Shown: positions 9,040 to 20,189 of the stretch, piece by piece | How positions within the stretch are numbered: the first letter of the stretch is position 1 | How the letters are laid out: every line of letters begins with the position of its first letter | Source: Dictyocoela muelleri | Lineage: Eukaryota; Microsporidia | Direction: 5' to 3' | Assembly (NCBI GenBank): GCA_016256075.1 | Contig: SDVU01000005.1 | Span: 1-34,827, forward strand | Length of the DNA: 34,827 bases | Program-made: the position numbers and the translations under genes | Notes under the pieces: generated by a model | The model's input: the letters and a program-made list of their open reading frames with translations, nothing else | What the model was told of the DNA's origin: nothing | Database searches by the model: none

Positions 9040-10000
9040 TTGTATGCTAGCTTTCACTATATAGCTTTTTTAGAGAAATCATTAGATTTTCCTAATAAAT
9101 TTTTTTTATCAGTATAGGTAAATTTTCGATACCCCTATTAAAGATTTACATTATTATATTGCCATGTATATAGCAATCATCTCTTTTATAGTATGCTATA
9201 ATTTCATTATGCCTGGTTTAATTTTTGACTAAAATAATCCACTACTTCCTTTTTTGTCTTAGAACAGCACCTATAATATGCTCACTTGAACCTGAATAGA
9301 CTGAAAATAATTCTTTTATATTTGATAAATAATGATAAATATTATTTTTTAAGTTTTCGTAAATTCCATATAAGGGTTTCATTTCTTCATTTTTATGTTA
9401 AATTCATGTTATTTTTTAATTTCAATTTTTCGTAAGATTTATAAAGTTTCAAACTCACATTTGATATAAAATTTCGATACCAATTTATTTTTCTAAAAAA
9501 CTTCGAAGTTAACGTTTTGTTTTAGGAATTTCACGTTTATTGAAATTTCCAAGTCTTTCTTTTTTGGGGTTGTATTTTCCGTTTAAAATTTCAACCCATG
9601 AATAAATAATTCTATTTTTAATAAATTCAGATTTGGATATATTTATGTTATTATTTTTCTTGATAAGTCTTAATGACACCTTTTCTAATATTTTTGAGTG
9701 TTCTTCTTTATTTTTATTGTGATATTATTATATCGACAACGAAATAGCAATATTAGGTATTTTATATAATATTTACTTGATTAAATTATGAAAAATTTTC
9801 GAAGCATTGAACAGTCTAAAAAGAATTTTTTTTTCCAAATTTTCCAGAATTTGTAAGGAATAATGTTTTATCTCAATCGGCATCGGATATTGATACTTGA
9901 TAAAATCTCCTTTTCAAGTCTATTCTTGAATTATTTTTGAACTATTAAATTTATGAAAACTTTCAAAAATATCGTAAATGATATTGCATTGAGAAAAAAT
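9040..10000 (-). mobile_element. Ty3-type LTR retroelement fossil (pol: RT and RNase H)
   Basis: Minus-strand similarity to Ty3-type reverse transcriptase (about 9540-9990) followed in the right order by RNase H (about 9180-9400). It is old, with many breaks, and no coding capacity remains. LTRs, gag and integrase were not found next to it; an integrase-like fossil lies at 5400-5990. Confidence 0.6.
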
Positions 10001-10266
10001 AATATTTAGACTTCTGTAATAACGAAAAGACGTCCGGTACCATCTTGTTTATTTTTTATAAGGCGAGGCAAATAAAGACAATGATTTTTTTATTATATCT
10101 TTATCCAAGAAGTCATCTATTTCGTTATTTTTCAGATCTTGAATGAGCAAATGTATATTGTATGGTTCCAAAATAGAAATTTTTTTTCGAATAGTTATCT
10201 CGGATTTTTGGTAAAAGATATAGTATTTTTAATGTTAACTCGTGCAAAATAATTGTATATGATAGT

Positions 10267-10274
10267 TTCTAGAG
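10267..10274 (+). repeat. hAT-type 8 bp target duplication, left
   Basis: TTCTAGAG, matched 7 of 8 by ATCTAGAG at 12068-12075. It fits the nTCTAGAn preference known for hAT elements. Confidence 0.7.
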
Positions 10275-10785
10275 CAGAGGTGGGCAAACATTTCGAGTGG
10301 CGGGTCATACTTAAAAAATCAAAGTATATGGTGGGCCGCACACATAAAAATTCTTGACACTAAGTTTTTATTAGAGAGAGCACAAAAAAACCTCATATTT
10401 TTGAGCTTACAAAAAACCGAATGAATATTAAAGTTTCTCATTACTTACTACTATGGAAGGCACATTTATATTAAAAATAATATCATAAAACCATATATAA
10501 GCAAAGTTATAATTTGTAATTTTGTGAAATTATGTTCAAATAAAAATATCTTTGCCATAGTAGTAAGTTATGAGAAGTATAATATTTTTCGGTTTTCAAT
10601 AAGCTCAAATATATGACTGTTTTTTCGCGAACCTAATAAAAACCTAGTATTCAGCTCTTTTAATCATTATATTTGAAAGTTTTTGATAGTACATCTCAAA
10701 ATAACTTAACTAAAGCTTATTTATAAATGAAAATTGAATAACACACCAAATATATGTGATTTTTTTTGCTCGTGGGCCGCACAAA

Positions 10786-12011
10786 GGGTCTGGTCTAAAT
10801 ACTAGGGTATGAATCAAATACTGGTACATGAGTCAAATAATGGGGCATTGATCGATTCTATGTCAATTACATTTTTTTCAAAAAAATAAACCCATAATGA
10901 ATAATAAATTGTAAATAATTTATTGAAAAATAATTTTTATATTGATTCTGAAACAATGAAATATCATTTATTTCGTTTAAATATTGTAAAAATCATTTCA
11001 TGTCCGGATTGTAAGTATGAATTCCATATAAACGTTGACATTTCAAGATCTTTTATATTAAGATATTATTGTAAAATTTGCAAGAAAAGATATGATGTCC
11101 GTAAATATACACCATTTAAAGGAACTGGTCTGAAAATTAGAGATACTCTGGACATTATCGGGTTATTTGCTTTAAATAATTCAAATGCAAAAATTTGTAA
11201 GAAACTTGAACTTTTAAAAGGCGGTGTCCAGAAGATTATTAATTTGATCAGAAGAAAAATAAAATTATATATGGATAATAATTTGTCAACAATAGGAAAT
11301 TCCACTATAGTGGAAATTGATGAGACTTTAATAGCGAGAAGAAAAACAATAGAGGGAGGCTGGTAAACAGTGGTTGTTTGATGATATTGAAAGAAATGGG
11401 GATGGTTTAATTTTAAAAACTGTAGAAAGAAATAATGCAGAAAGCATAGCCCGAATAATTACAAATTTTATTAGTCAAGATGTTATCATATATAGTGTTG
11501 AATGACCAGCATATTTTAGAATATTTAACGATAATCCCAACTATGCCCATTACACTGTGAATCATTCGAGGAATTTCCTTAATCCAAACAATCCTGATGT
11601 GCACACCCAAACAATAAAATCATTATGGTGCAGGCTTAAATTGTTCCTTAGAACTTCTAATTTGAATAATAGGAATTATTTAGAGGAATATCTAGCAGAG
11701 TTCTTATTTAGAAAAAAATATAAAAGTTTATGTGAAGCCGAACTATTTGAAAAATAATAACTATAATTACTCAAAAAAAAACATTTATTTATCGGATTTT
11801 TTATAAAATTATAATTTAAATTTTGCTATTTAAGATTAATAAAATATTTATAAAAAAATAATTTGTTTTTAATCAATTTATAAAACAATTTATTATTCAT
11901 CATGGGTTTATTTTTTTGAAAAAAATGTAATTGACATAGGATCGATCCATGCCCCAGTATTTGACTCATGCCCCAGTATTTGACTCATGCCCCAGTATTT
12001 AGACTAGACTT
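10786..12011 (+). mobile_element. Merlin DNA transposon with ~130 bp terminal inverted repeats
   Basis: The left terminus (10786 to about 10915) is the reverse complement of the right (about 11880 to 12011). Both hold iterated copies of AAATACTGGGGCATGAGTC (two to three per end), then CTATGTCAATTACA and AATAAACCCAT. The flanks are CGCACAAA (10778-10785) and CCCACAAA (12012-12019), an 8 bp duplication with one mismatch, the size expected for Merlin. It is inserted in the hAT-like element. The iterated terminal motif is a likely transposase-binding array. Confidence 0.85.
10956..11757 (+). pseudogene. Merlin (ISXO2/IS1595-like) transposase, broken
   Basis: A transposase that cuts and pastes its element with a DDE nuclease fold. 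The first in-frame ATG is at 10956. The N-terminus has a zinc ribbon (CPDCKYEF ... YCKICKKRYD), then a helix region and the first catalytic Asp in VEIDETLIARRK (about 11312-11345). The frame is lost at 11366; the adjacent frame continues KQWLFDDIERNGDG. A second break follows near 11503, and the C-terminal part (NHSRNFLNP ... HTQTIKSLW ... YLEEYLAEFLFRKK) runs to 11757. The catalytic Glu expected in HTxTIE is Lys (TIK), and no DGW motif is left around the second Asp. At least two frame breaks plus a lost active-site residue make it dead, while its well-preserved termini suggest it is fairly young. Confidence 0.85.
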
Positions 12012-12075
12012 CCCACAAAATATCCGGCGGACGTATTTAACCGTAAGCCGCGGCTTGCACGCCCCTTATCTAGAG

Positions 12076-12694
12076 TCTTAGTTGCTGTTTTTTTTTCCGA
12101 TATAGTAATAATTATATATCTAATGCTTTAAGGCATTTAATTTTATTTTATGATCTAATAATATTAAATTATTATTAAATTAAATCACAATATTTTTTTT
12201 CTTAAGATATATACCCCTAAAAACATTTCTTAACATGATTTTAATTACTGTTTATTGTATGATTTATTGGTATTTTATGATATTATTAGATAATTTCAGA
12301 TAAATTCGCTTTTATTTTTTTATTCTGAAAGACCGATAGCAGTTTTGATAAAAGATTTACCGAGTGTGCTTTCTATATTTTATTTATTGAACATTTAAAT
12401 GTTAATGAATATTTTAAAGGCTCCACAATCAATTAATGATTATGTAGATTTCGAATCTAAAACTTTAAAATATATATAAGGCATAATATAATGAGAAATA
12501 TTGTTTATTTTTGCTTATAATTTTTATTCCCTCTTCCGAACAATACACTCATAATCGTTATAACTGCTTATTTCGGGATATTTCACCGTTGTATAGTTTA
12601 GATGTGTTCTTTTTTTTAAAAAATATTATTTTCATAATGTTCAAATTTTTTAAAATAAATTTTTCTGTTTCATTTATCGGTTAGAAAAAGATTG
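12076..12694. other. gene-free AT-rich stretch
   Basis: No coding frame or repeat recognised between the hAT-like element and the foldback MITE. Confidence 0.5.
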
Positions 12695-12959
12695 GGGTAC
12701 TTGGTATGTAAAACAGCGCATTGGAGACTCTCACTGAGAATAGCTTTTGAGATGCCAATTTCATATTTGAAAATAACTCGTTAAGTTACAATGGGACATA
12801 TATTTTTTAGGATCTTAAAATAGCATATAAACAATTTTAACATCCTAAAAAATATATGTACAATTGTAACTTAACGATTTATTCTCAAATATTAAATCGG
12901 CATCTCAAAAGCTCTTCTCAATGAGAGTCACCAGTGCGCCGTTTTACATACCAAGTACA
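12695..12959. mobile_element. foldback MITE, ~265 bp, with 8 bp target duplication
   Basis: The arms, about 12697-12825 and 12835-12958, are reverse complements (GTACTTGGTATGTAAAAC at each end). The flanks are AAAGATTG (12687-12694) and AAAGATTA (12960-12967), 7 of 8 identical. It has no gene. The duplication size fits a Merlin- or hAT-mobilised MITE. Confidence 0.8.
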
Positions 12960-12967
12960 AAAGATTA

Positions 12968-13400
12968 CGGTGTCTGAAATTCCTTAAGAAATAAATTTCA
13001 ATAAAATAAATTCATCTAGTCCGATAATAATTGCATTATTTGTCATACGTTGTATTTATTTTTTAATATAAGTCTTATGTACCGTAATTGTTTGGTGATC
13101 TCATCTAATACAAATTTAAATTCCTATATTTCGTGATACTATTTAATGTTTAAACTTTTTAAATAGTTGTTTAGACGGTATTTTATTTAAAAAAGATACA
13201 TTGTTTGTAAAAGTTTGGTAAAAAATGTTTCTGTGTTATCAAGTTATACTATAAGTTCTGTTATTCTGAAAGAATATAATGATTAAAAAACATGTAAAAT
13301 AGTGCATTTGTCTCAGTTTGTAAGATAAATTCTTGTATTTAACAATTTTATTGCATAAAAGAGGTCTCGATAAAGAAAATAAATAATAGAAGTTAGGCTT
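12968..13400. other. gene-free AT-rich stretch
   Basis: Nothing recognised on either strand. Confidence 0.5.
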
Positions 13401-13820
13401 TTATTTTTAATTTAGTTCCCATATTTTCTAGATCGTATTGAGTAGTATTTATTCTGAGTAGACATTATTGTTGGTTAAGGATTCAATATACTGCAGTGTT
13501 TGTTCGGTAATCGTCCTTGAATTCAAGATGACACGACACACATGAGTTAGTGTCCGTTTAAATGATATCATGTAAACATATTTATTTAATTGCCTAAATG
13601 TCGCGAATGACCTCTCTAATCTCTTACCATAATTTTCATTTGGTGTTCCCATTGTAATGCATGTATTCCAGAGTGACTTTTCTTAAATAGTTAATTCAGA
13701 AACATAATTAAGATAAGATGATTAAATATACATATGAGAAAATATAGATACTATACAATCTAGACAGTTTATGATTTGTTTAATTAATTACATAGATACA
13801 GATTCTCAATATTTGACAAA
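13400..13820 (-). mobile_element. LTR-retroelement fossil repeat, uninterrupted copy
   Basis: 13510-13815 aligns collinearly with the three separated pieces at 4050-5400, but without the two insertions. A 67-codon open frame (13449-13652, minus) has no recognisable domain and is probably a leftover. It is old and broken; the family is inferred from the relation to the 4-6 kb fossil. Confidence 0.5.
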
Positions 13821-14140
13821 TGATTATGGTTTTTTAACAAATATATACACTAACAATTTCAAGATACCCATATAGAGAGTGTTCTCGAAACCTAGGCGTT
13901 TAGACTTTTGCTATTAATTCTCACAAAACTATGGATGTAAAGGGTCTATGTGTGTTAACTAAAAATTTTTAAAAATAAAAATAATTTAAAATAATTTAAA
14001 ATTTTAAAATATTTTTTTAAATTTTCAAAAATGAATTTTTGGTCACTACTCGAGGGATATTTTTTATAAATTTATAAATTCATAATAATATTAAATTAAA
14101 GAATGTTTAAAATATAAAAAGAAAATTATAAGAATTTTAA

Positions 14141-14466
14141 GTTCTACAACGTGCAGTCACCACCCAAAAATCACTAAATCACAATTGATACGAGAAGGAC
14201 ACAAAATTTCGTATTAAATTTACATAGAATCAAAAGAAAAACTTCAAAATGCAATTTTTTTTTAAAAAGTTCTGCTGTATAAATATTTACAAATAATCCT
14301 GAAAAACAGGATTTTTAAACAAGATTAATCAGAGCTCTTAGAATTTTATAATCTTTTCAGAATTTATCTATTAATTCTAAGAAAATTTCATATAAAAATG
14401 TTGTGTTATTACTATACCAATTGTGGTTTACTGATTTTTTATGGTTGTGGTTACCCGTTGTAGAAC
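14141..14466. mobile_element. MITE, ~326 bp, with ~50 bp inverted repeats
   Basis: GTTCTACAACG at 14141 matches the reverse complement of CGTTGTAGAAC ending at 14466, and the similarity continues inward through AAAAATCANTAAANCACAATTG. The centre is unique and non-coding. Confidence 0.7.
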
Positions 14467-14631
14467 TAAAAATTTTTATAATATTGTTTTACATAACATT
14501 TGAAAATAAATTTTGATTTAAAATTACAAATTTTTATATTATATCACGCGCGCAACGCGTGGCATATGCGTAGCACATGACATTTTATATTCTTTATATC
14601 AATATTTTTTTTAATTTCTAATAATTTTTTT

Positions 14632-14702
14632 GCATCAGCAAGATTCGAACCCTGATATTTCTAGCTGATCGTATGTTACTAACCTCTCCACTAAAGTATC
14701 TC
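14632..14702 (-). other. tRNA-like unit, left arm of twin-tRNA element copy 1
   Basis: Read on the minus strand: GATACTTTAGTGGAGAGG (A-box region), then GGTTAGTAACAT, then the B box GGGTTCGAATCTT and the end GCTGATGC. Length and box spacing are those of a tRNA, but no complete cloverleaf with a clear anticodon could be drawn. Confidence 0.65.
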
Positions 14703-15053
14703 ATAATTAAATTATAAAATATATAATAATAAAAATGAACTTCTATTAAATTTTATTATTCAATAACGTTTCAAAATTTTCTTACACAAATCCCATATTC
14801 AACCTTAGCTCAGTCATCTGAAAAAAATTTACCATAAAATATTTCTTTCATAATTAATTATAATTTATCCATTTGGAGCTTCTGTTATTCCGAGAACCTT
14901 CATTTATAAGACTTTATGCTCAACATTTAAGATCTATTTACATACATAAAAATTATTTATCTGTTCATAAATATTAATTACTATTTAAATATACATTTTT
15001 TTTGTTAAATTTTACTTAAATTTAAATTATATATATTTTATAATTTAATTGTA

Positions 15054-15124
15054 GGATACTTTAGTGAAGTGGTTAGTAACATATATGTCAGCTAGAAATA
15101 TTACAGTTCGAATCCTGGTGATGC
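15054..15124 (+). other. tRNA-like unit, right arm of twin-tRNA element copy 1
   Basis: The A box TTAGTGAAGTGGTTAG lies at 15061-15076 and the B box AGTTCGAATCCT at about 15105-15116. It is the inverted partner of 14632-14702, with ~80 percent identity. Confidence 0.65.
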
Positions 15125-15410
15125 TAAAAAAAAATTAGAAATTAAAAAAATTAAAAAATTAATAAAAATTAAAAAAATAAAAAATATATTATATAAAAAA
15201 AATAAAAAATATATTTATATAAAAAAATATAAAAAATATATTTATATAAAAAAAATAAAAAAAATGTCATGAGCATATGTCATGCACTGCGCGCGTGACA
15301 TATAAATTATTTCATTAAACCGTAATTTTTTAAATTAAAATTTACAGATTTATTTTTTTTCTTTTTTTTTTAATATAAAGGTGATACCCATAGACCCAGG
15401 ACAACCACAG

Positions 15411-17284
15411 TCCCATGTCATTAATTTTCAAATAAATTTTTCATTCTTAGATACCAACTGTGTACGCAATTTCCGTTTTAAGGATTCAGCAATGTGCTTT
15501 TCTTATAAAATTTCCGATGTTTTTTTATTTTTGCCATTTTTGTTAATAAGCCTCGCCGCAATCATATACACTTTTAAAATTTATCTCGATTTATTTTTAT
15601 ATTAAAATAAGTCTTCAGTAGATATATAGCACGAAAATTTATACATATTTCTTTACTTAAAACTGCTTAATACCATTAATAAATCATTTAATAAAGTGTC
15701 TAACTGGCAAAGCAAATCTCTATTTATGCGAGTTTATAGATTTTTCACCCGAACAGTAGACCCCTCATGAATTATGTTGAGTAGAAAATTTTCAAAAGTC
15801 TGAGTGGCAAAAAGATTTTTCTTTACAAAGTATAAGCATATATTATGTGTCCTGAAACAAATACAATTAATCATTGAAGAAGCGGAATCAAAAGTTTAAA
15901 GGGGAAAAAAGATAAAAATGATATAATAAGAATATCATAATTTAAATTATTATTTTAATGAAGCAATATTTTTGAAGAATAATGTATTTTAAAGATCTTT
16001 AGATACACAAGAACGTCCAAGGGATATCATAACATCTGAAATAAAAATAATAACGACGCAAATAATCAAAAATATTCTCAATTATAAAAATTTATTTGAT
16101 CTGATTACAAAAAATATCTTGATTGATAGTGATATTCTTACACGCGGAGTTTATATTCGCCAAATTCTCTATTCGTAAAAAAAAATAGCGAGTAAACCGA
16201 AAGTGTTGATATGATTTACGTTAGTGCACGTTTTTTTAATAATTTAGTTTTTGAAAAAATGAAATCTTTAAAAACATTTAATACTCAATTTAATTAGTAA
16301 TACGATCTATGTCTACTTCTCTTATCTGAGAGGAAATAAAAATTGTCTACTACCAAAACATTTTTTCTCTCTCTACATCAAAATAATAAGTCATTTTATG
16401 GTTATAATTTTTATTTTTCTGGCGAATAAGGACTTAACCATTTCTACAAGCATAAAATCTACATTTTATTCATATTTTTTAATTTATGATTCTGATACTG
16501 AAAATATAAACGGGAGTAGGTATTTTCTACAGAAACACTCTTTATTAATCTTGCAAAATCTGATGCAAGGTGCTGCGAAGAACAATTAAATCTTATACTA
16601 AAGAATTTGAACCACTTTATACAGATGTAGGTATTATGAAAACAAAACACTACCTTTGGTATATAAATTAATGAGAAACAGGTCTTTAGATTGCTTTTTA
16701 GAAGCTCACAGATATTTTTAAACAAAGATTAAGAATTATCCCAAATACATAATGATATATTTTGAAATGAGTGTGTTGTAACTTTAAAAAAGTTATTTCT
16801 AATAAAAAATTTTGCGTGGATTTTTAATGTTACGCAAATTTTATTTGTAAAAATTAGTCAGAGTTTTAATAAGATATTGTAAGATAAATAAAGATTTAAA
16901 AGAATTATTAAATACGATTAATCCTTTGTCACTTTTTCCGATTATAATTTTAAAGCTTGGATTAAAAATATTGTTATTTTTTCAAATAACACAATTGTTG
17001 TAGGTAATAATGTTCTATGGAATTAATTCAAGTTAATTTTTACAAGTATTTAAATAATAATATAAGTAATCCCAAAACATTATTTTTTTATTTTTCGTCG
17101 CTTCTACAATAATAGTACAAAAAATACCTAATACAACTACAGTCTATCCTCGTTTGTTTTACACTCTCTCTTATTTTATTTTTTATAAATGGATACTTCG
17201 CTCTTTTTTTCTGTATTTTTATAAATGACTACTTCACTCTTTTTTTTCCGTATTTTAATATTTTCTATTTCTTACTCCATTTAA
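15411..17284. other. long stretch without recognisable genes
   Basis: Scattered short frames (for example 15381-15605, 16398-16589 and 16459-16725) are low-complexity and overlap on opposite strands. A patch near 16010-16180 (plus) could be a worn helix-turn-helix, and around 16940-17020 there is a Merlin-like flavour, but neither is good enough to call. Near 17160-17290 a T/C-rich segment carries two ~35 bp near-repeats (ATTTTTATAAATGGATACTTC and similar). Confidence 0.4.
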
Positions 17285-18480
17285 GAAGCAAAAAAAATAA
17301 ATCAAGTTAAAGTAAAAGAAAAACGCTGGATATTAGATTATATCAGTAATATTCGAATTATAAACACGCAAAAATCACTTGAATAAATTCTTCAAAATTT
17401 AAAAAAGTTGTTCATAGAAGATCTATTAAAAATTATATCAACAATGAAAATATTCAAGAGAATTAATTTGAAAAATAATTTAAAATATGAAAATACTCGG
17501 AATTATAAAAATTTGAGAGATTGGATTTGATTGTTAAGAAAGCTGATATTTTTTACATTGATGTTATCATAAACACAGAGCTTTAAAAATTTCATTAGAG
17601 ATTCTTAGGTCTGAAATTAGTGATAGGGAAAAAGAAATCATAAAAGAACTTTAAAGCTTCAAAGTATTGGTTAAAAAAGTTTGATCAAATACATCAAATC
17701 AGTCTTAAGTCTTGCAATTTCGAAAACTTTAAGAAAAGTGAATTAGTTAAAGTGAATTTATTAATATTAAACAAAAATAGCTTGATTTTTTTTTTTGAAT
17801 TAAGAAATATTTTTAATTGTGAAGAAACAGTGTTATTCTATAGACTTACTCTATATAAAAGTTTATTTTCAGAAATTAGAAATAATATAATAAAATGAAA
17901 GATAGAATAAGCGTTCTTCTTTGTTGTAATAAAGATGGATGAAAAAAAGCAATTATTGATTGTACGAAAAGTTAAGAATCCCCGAGATTTTAAAACTTTC
18001 TAATTGATCATTTCTGAAAATATTTTTATAATTAAAATTATTTGATTTAAAGGGATGAATTTTATCTCTAGCTTTCTGATATTAACTAAAGGTTTTAGTT
18101 ACACAAAAAGATTCTGTTACTGATGGATATCTGATCATTTCACAAAAGAACTTTAGCTTACTCGAAATTTTAAGTATGTTTTTTACAAAAATGCCACTTC
18201 AAAATTCCAGCTGTAAGATACAGTATCAAAAAAGGTTTAAAAACAATTTTTTTATTATCAATTATCAATTATAGTGAATAAAATTATTACCGGGATTATC
18301 ATTTTTTTAAACAATTCAAATTAATGAAGCTGTTATTTTTGAATCATATGCGTGAAAGCAAGTTTACCGAGAGAAAATTTGCAATTGTTATTATAATAAC
18401 TGCAATTATAGAAATGCGATTAGCTTCGATCCAGGAATTAAAATTGAATATTAGTTTATTTAAGCCATAAACTATTTTTT
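17285..18480 (+). pseudogene. pogo/Tigger (DDE_1) transposase, broken
   Basis: The pogo relic in the plus orientation. Order of parts: CENPB-type helix-turn-helix (17285-17460), second DNA-binding domain (17580-17700), DDE core from about 17800. The core shows IFNCEETVLFYRL (17808-17846), KDRISVLLCCNKDG (17897-17940) and KNPRDFK (17975-17995). Further on, LLLMDI lies near 18115, and a region near 18190-18250 corresponds to the FLPPNATSKLQPLD block of the family. INEAVIFESYA follows near 18320. The first catalytic Asp of the NxDET motif is Glu (NCEET), and stops and frame changes are frequent throughout, so it is long dead. It is only distantly similar to the pogo fossil at 6782-8480, suggesting separate lineages. 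Confidence 0.75.
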
Positions 18481-18489
18481 TTAGATTTT

Positions 18490-19230
18490 GCTAAGGAGAT
18501 ATAATATAGTTAGATTTTGCAAATGAAAAATAATTGTTACATTTCATTGGCCCACTATTTTATCCTCATTAATGAATTAAAAAGAAAATTTTTAAAAAAT
18601 TTATTAAGCATGAATTTCATTAAGAGACCTTTCATTTTATGCGTCCACGCTTTCAATTTATTAATTGTAAAATTATTCATTTTATGCTTACACAAATTCT
18701 TCTTTACATAAGAAGTACTTATGAAATAAAAAACAGAATAAAATGTCCTGATAATAAACTACATTTGCAATGGATTCGTGTTTGATTTTGAAAAATCCTT
18801 TCAAAACGAGATTTTCTAGAGAAATGTTCAAGGTTTCAATGGGTATCAGGTTCTCTTGATGTTCTTCATTTAAAGTTAAAAAAATATTTGTGTGAATTAG
18901 AAAAAGAAGAAAAAATAATTATAAATGAAAAACATTTACCTAGTCATATAGGTGTCAATAAATTGTAAAATTGTATAGATGAATAGAATTGCGGAATCAC
19001 ATCTATATAAATACTAAATTTTATAAGCATAATTGATGGTTCCGAAATTAAAAAAGCTTGATTTAAATGACAATTTTTATCTATTTAAATAGAAGATGTT
19101 CATCATTGATTAATGTGTGATATAATGGATTTTAGTATGTATTCCTATACAAATTCTGTAGAAGCTATAGGCTAAAAGCAATACACAATTTAGGATGTAG
19201 AATTTAAATTTTTAACCCCTACAATAAACA
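18490..19230. other. stretch without recognisable genes
   Basis: A/T-rich, with a 64-codon frame at 18517-18711 of hydrophobic, low-complexity composition that matches no family I recognise. It may be more of the pogo element's 3' part or of an older insertion. Confidence 0.4.
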
Positions 19231-19329
19231 TTAAATAAAAAAATAAGATCTTTTAAATGAAAAGTTTTATTAATTTTTTTAATACTATCTTCACCATTAT
19301 TACGCATAAATGTGAACAAATAAAGTAGA

Positions 19330-20090
19330 TATATCACATTTCTTTTAAAAAAATTATTTTTAGAGATAAAATTTTTACCCCATGCCATGTGCCTTTAATT
19401 GAATTTGTGTGTTCACAATTTTCTTTGTTAAATAAATTCATGAAAGTGATTACAGTTAATTTTGAAAGTGTTGCATAAATCATTATAACCTCTCCACATG
19501 TCCGTATGTATAATTGAACTTTTTTAACATACTTCTTAATTATTCCTGTCAAAATATCTTTGTTTATTTTATCAACCACTTCTAAGTCATTTTTCTTCTT
19601 TGAGTTCGCTCAACGCCACCAAGTACCCATATTATTTACTTTGTGCCCGATTATATTTTTGTTTTCCAAAATTTGACTCGTCTATTTCAACAATAATATT
19701 ATCACTACCAATCATATCAACTTTATCACTAAATTCTTCATGTATTCGTAAATACATGTATTTTAGTATTCTTTTATCTACTTTATAATCACATGATATT
19801 AATTCAAATATCTGTGTTATTCGGAAGCATTTACAAATTATCACTATTATTTTTATAATAATATCACATCTAAATTTTCCATGATAAAATGACGTCTTCA
19901 TAAATAATCTTTTTTCATATCTGCATTTTATCGTGTACATTTTATTATTTTTTATTTACAACGTTATAAACCTTTCCTAAACATTTAACACAGAATAACT
20001 GTCTTATCATATTTCCTACATTTTTTTTTCTTCCTATATTGATCTGTTCAATAATTTTCCTCATAAATATTAATGTTTAAAAAATTTAAA
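19330..20090 (-). pseudogene. Merlin transposase, broken
   Basis: Minus strand. A zinc-ribbon remnant near 19960-20060 (FCVKC pattern) is followed by the frame 19632-19940, with KRLFMKTSFYHGKFRCD and the first catalytic motif VEIDESNFGKQKYNRA (Asp intact). The rest lies in the frame 19334-19579: a YATLSKL segment with no second Asp in the usual place, and HTNSIKGTWHGVK, where the catalytic Glu is Lys. About 50 bp between the frames has lost the WVLGxIER region. Terminal repeats were not found. It differs clearly in sequence from the other Merlin copies here. Confidence 0.75.
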
Positions 20091-20189
20091 TTTTGCATTC
20101 ACATTAATTAATTGTTTTGCTAAATATGCATTTTTTTCAATAAAGAAAAGCCAGAATTATAATCATGCAAATTTTAGAAAATCTTTTTT

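Larger units (their letters stand above)
10275..12067. mobile_element. non-autonomous hAT-like element containing a nested Merlin
   Basis: The left end CAGAGGTGGGCAAAC is typical of hAT termini and pairs with the reverse complement of GCTTGCACGCCCCTT at the right end. GTGGGCCGCAC words occur at both sides of the body. Without the 1226 bp Merlin (10786-12011) and its duplication, the element is about 560 bp. Its interior is a foldback: 10361-10462 and 10552-10646 are reverse complements around TTACTTACTACTATGG. It has no transposase of its own. Confidence 0.7.
14543..15303. mobile_element. twin-tRNA palindromic element, copy 1 (~760 bp)
   Basis: The ends are GC-rich (TCACGCGCGCAACGCG at left, GCGCGCGTGACA at right) and inverted. 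Inside each end lies a tRNA-like unit, minus strand at left (14632-14702) and plus strand at right (15054-15124), separated by a ~350 bp unique centre. The centre is collinear with that of copy 2 at 32063-32923 (shared AATAAAAATGAAC, TACCATAA, ATTTATAAGA). It is non-coding. With two copies sharing ends, arms and centre, it is a defined repeat family and not a chance palindrome. Confidence 0.8.
13929..15410. mobile_element. inverted-repeat element with CTATGGATG-type ends, holding two nested elements
   Basis: The left end CTATGGATGTAAAGGGTC and the reverse complement of the right end, CTGTGGTTGTCCTGGGTC, match, followed by A/T-rich subterminal sequence (TTTTTAAAAATAAAAATAA). The same terminus, with its tip amplified, occurs at 29640-29817. 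The interior holds a MITE (14141-14466) and a twin-tRNA palindrome (14543-15303). No transposase was seen. Confidence 0.5.

Noticed and set aside
15381-15605. 74-codon plus-strand frame with a hydrophobic stretch
   Set aside because: Begins in the terminus of the 13929-15410 element; hydrophobicity comes from T-rich DNA, and no homologue is recognised.
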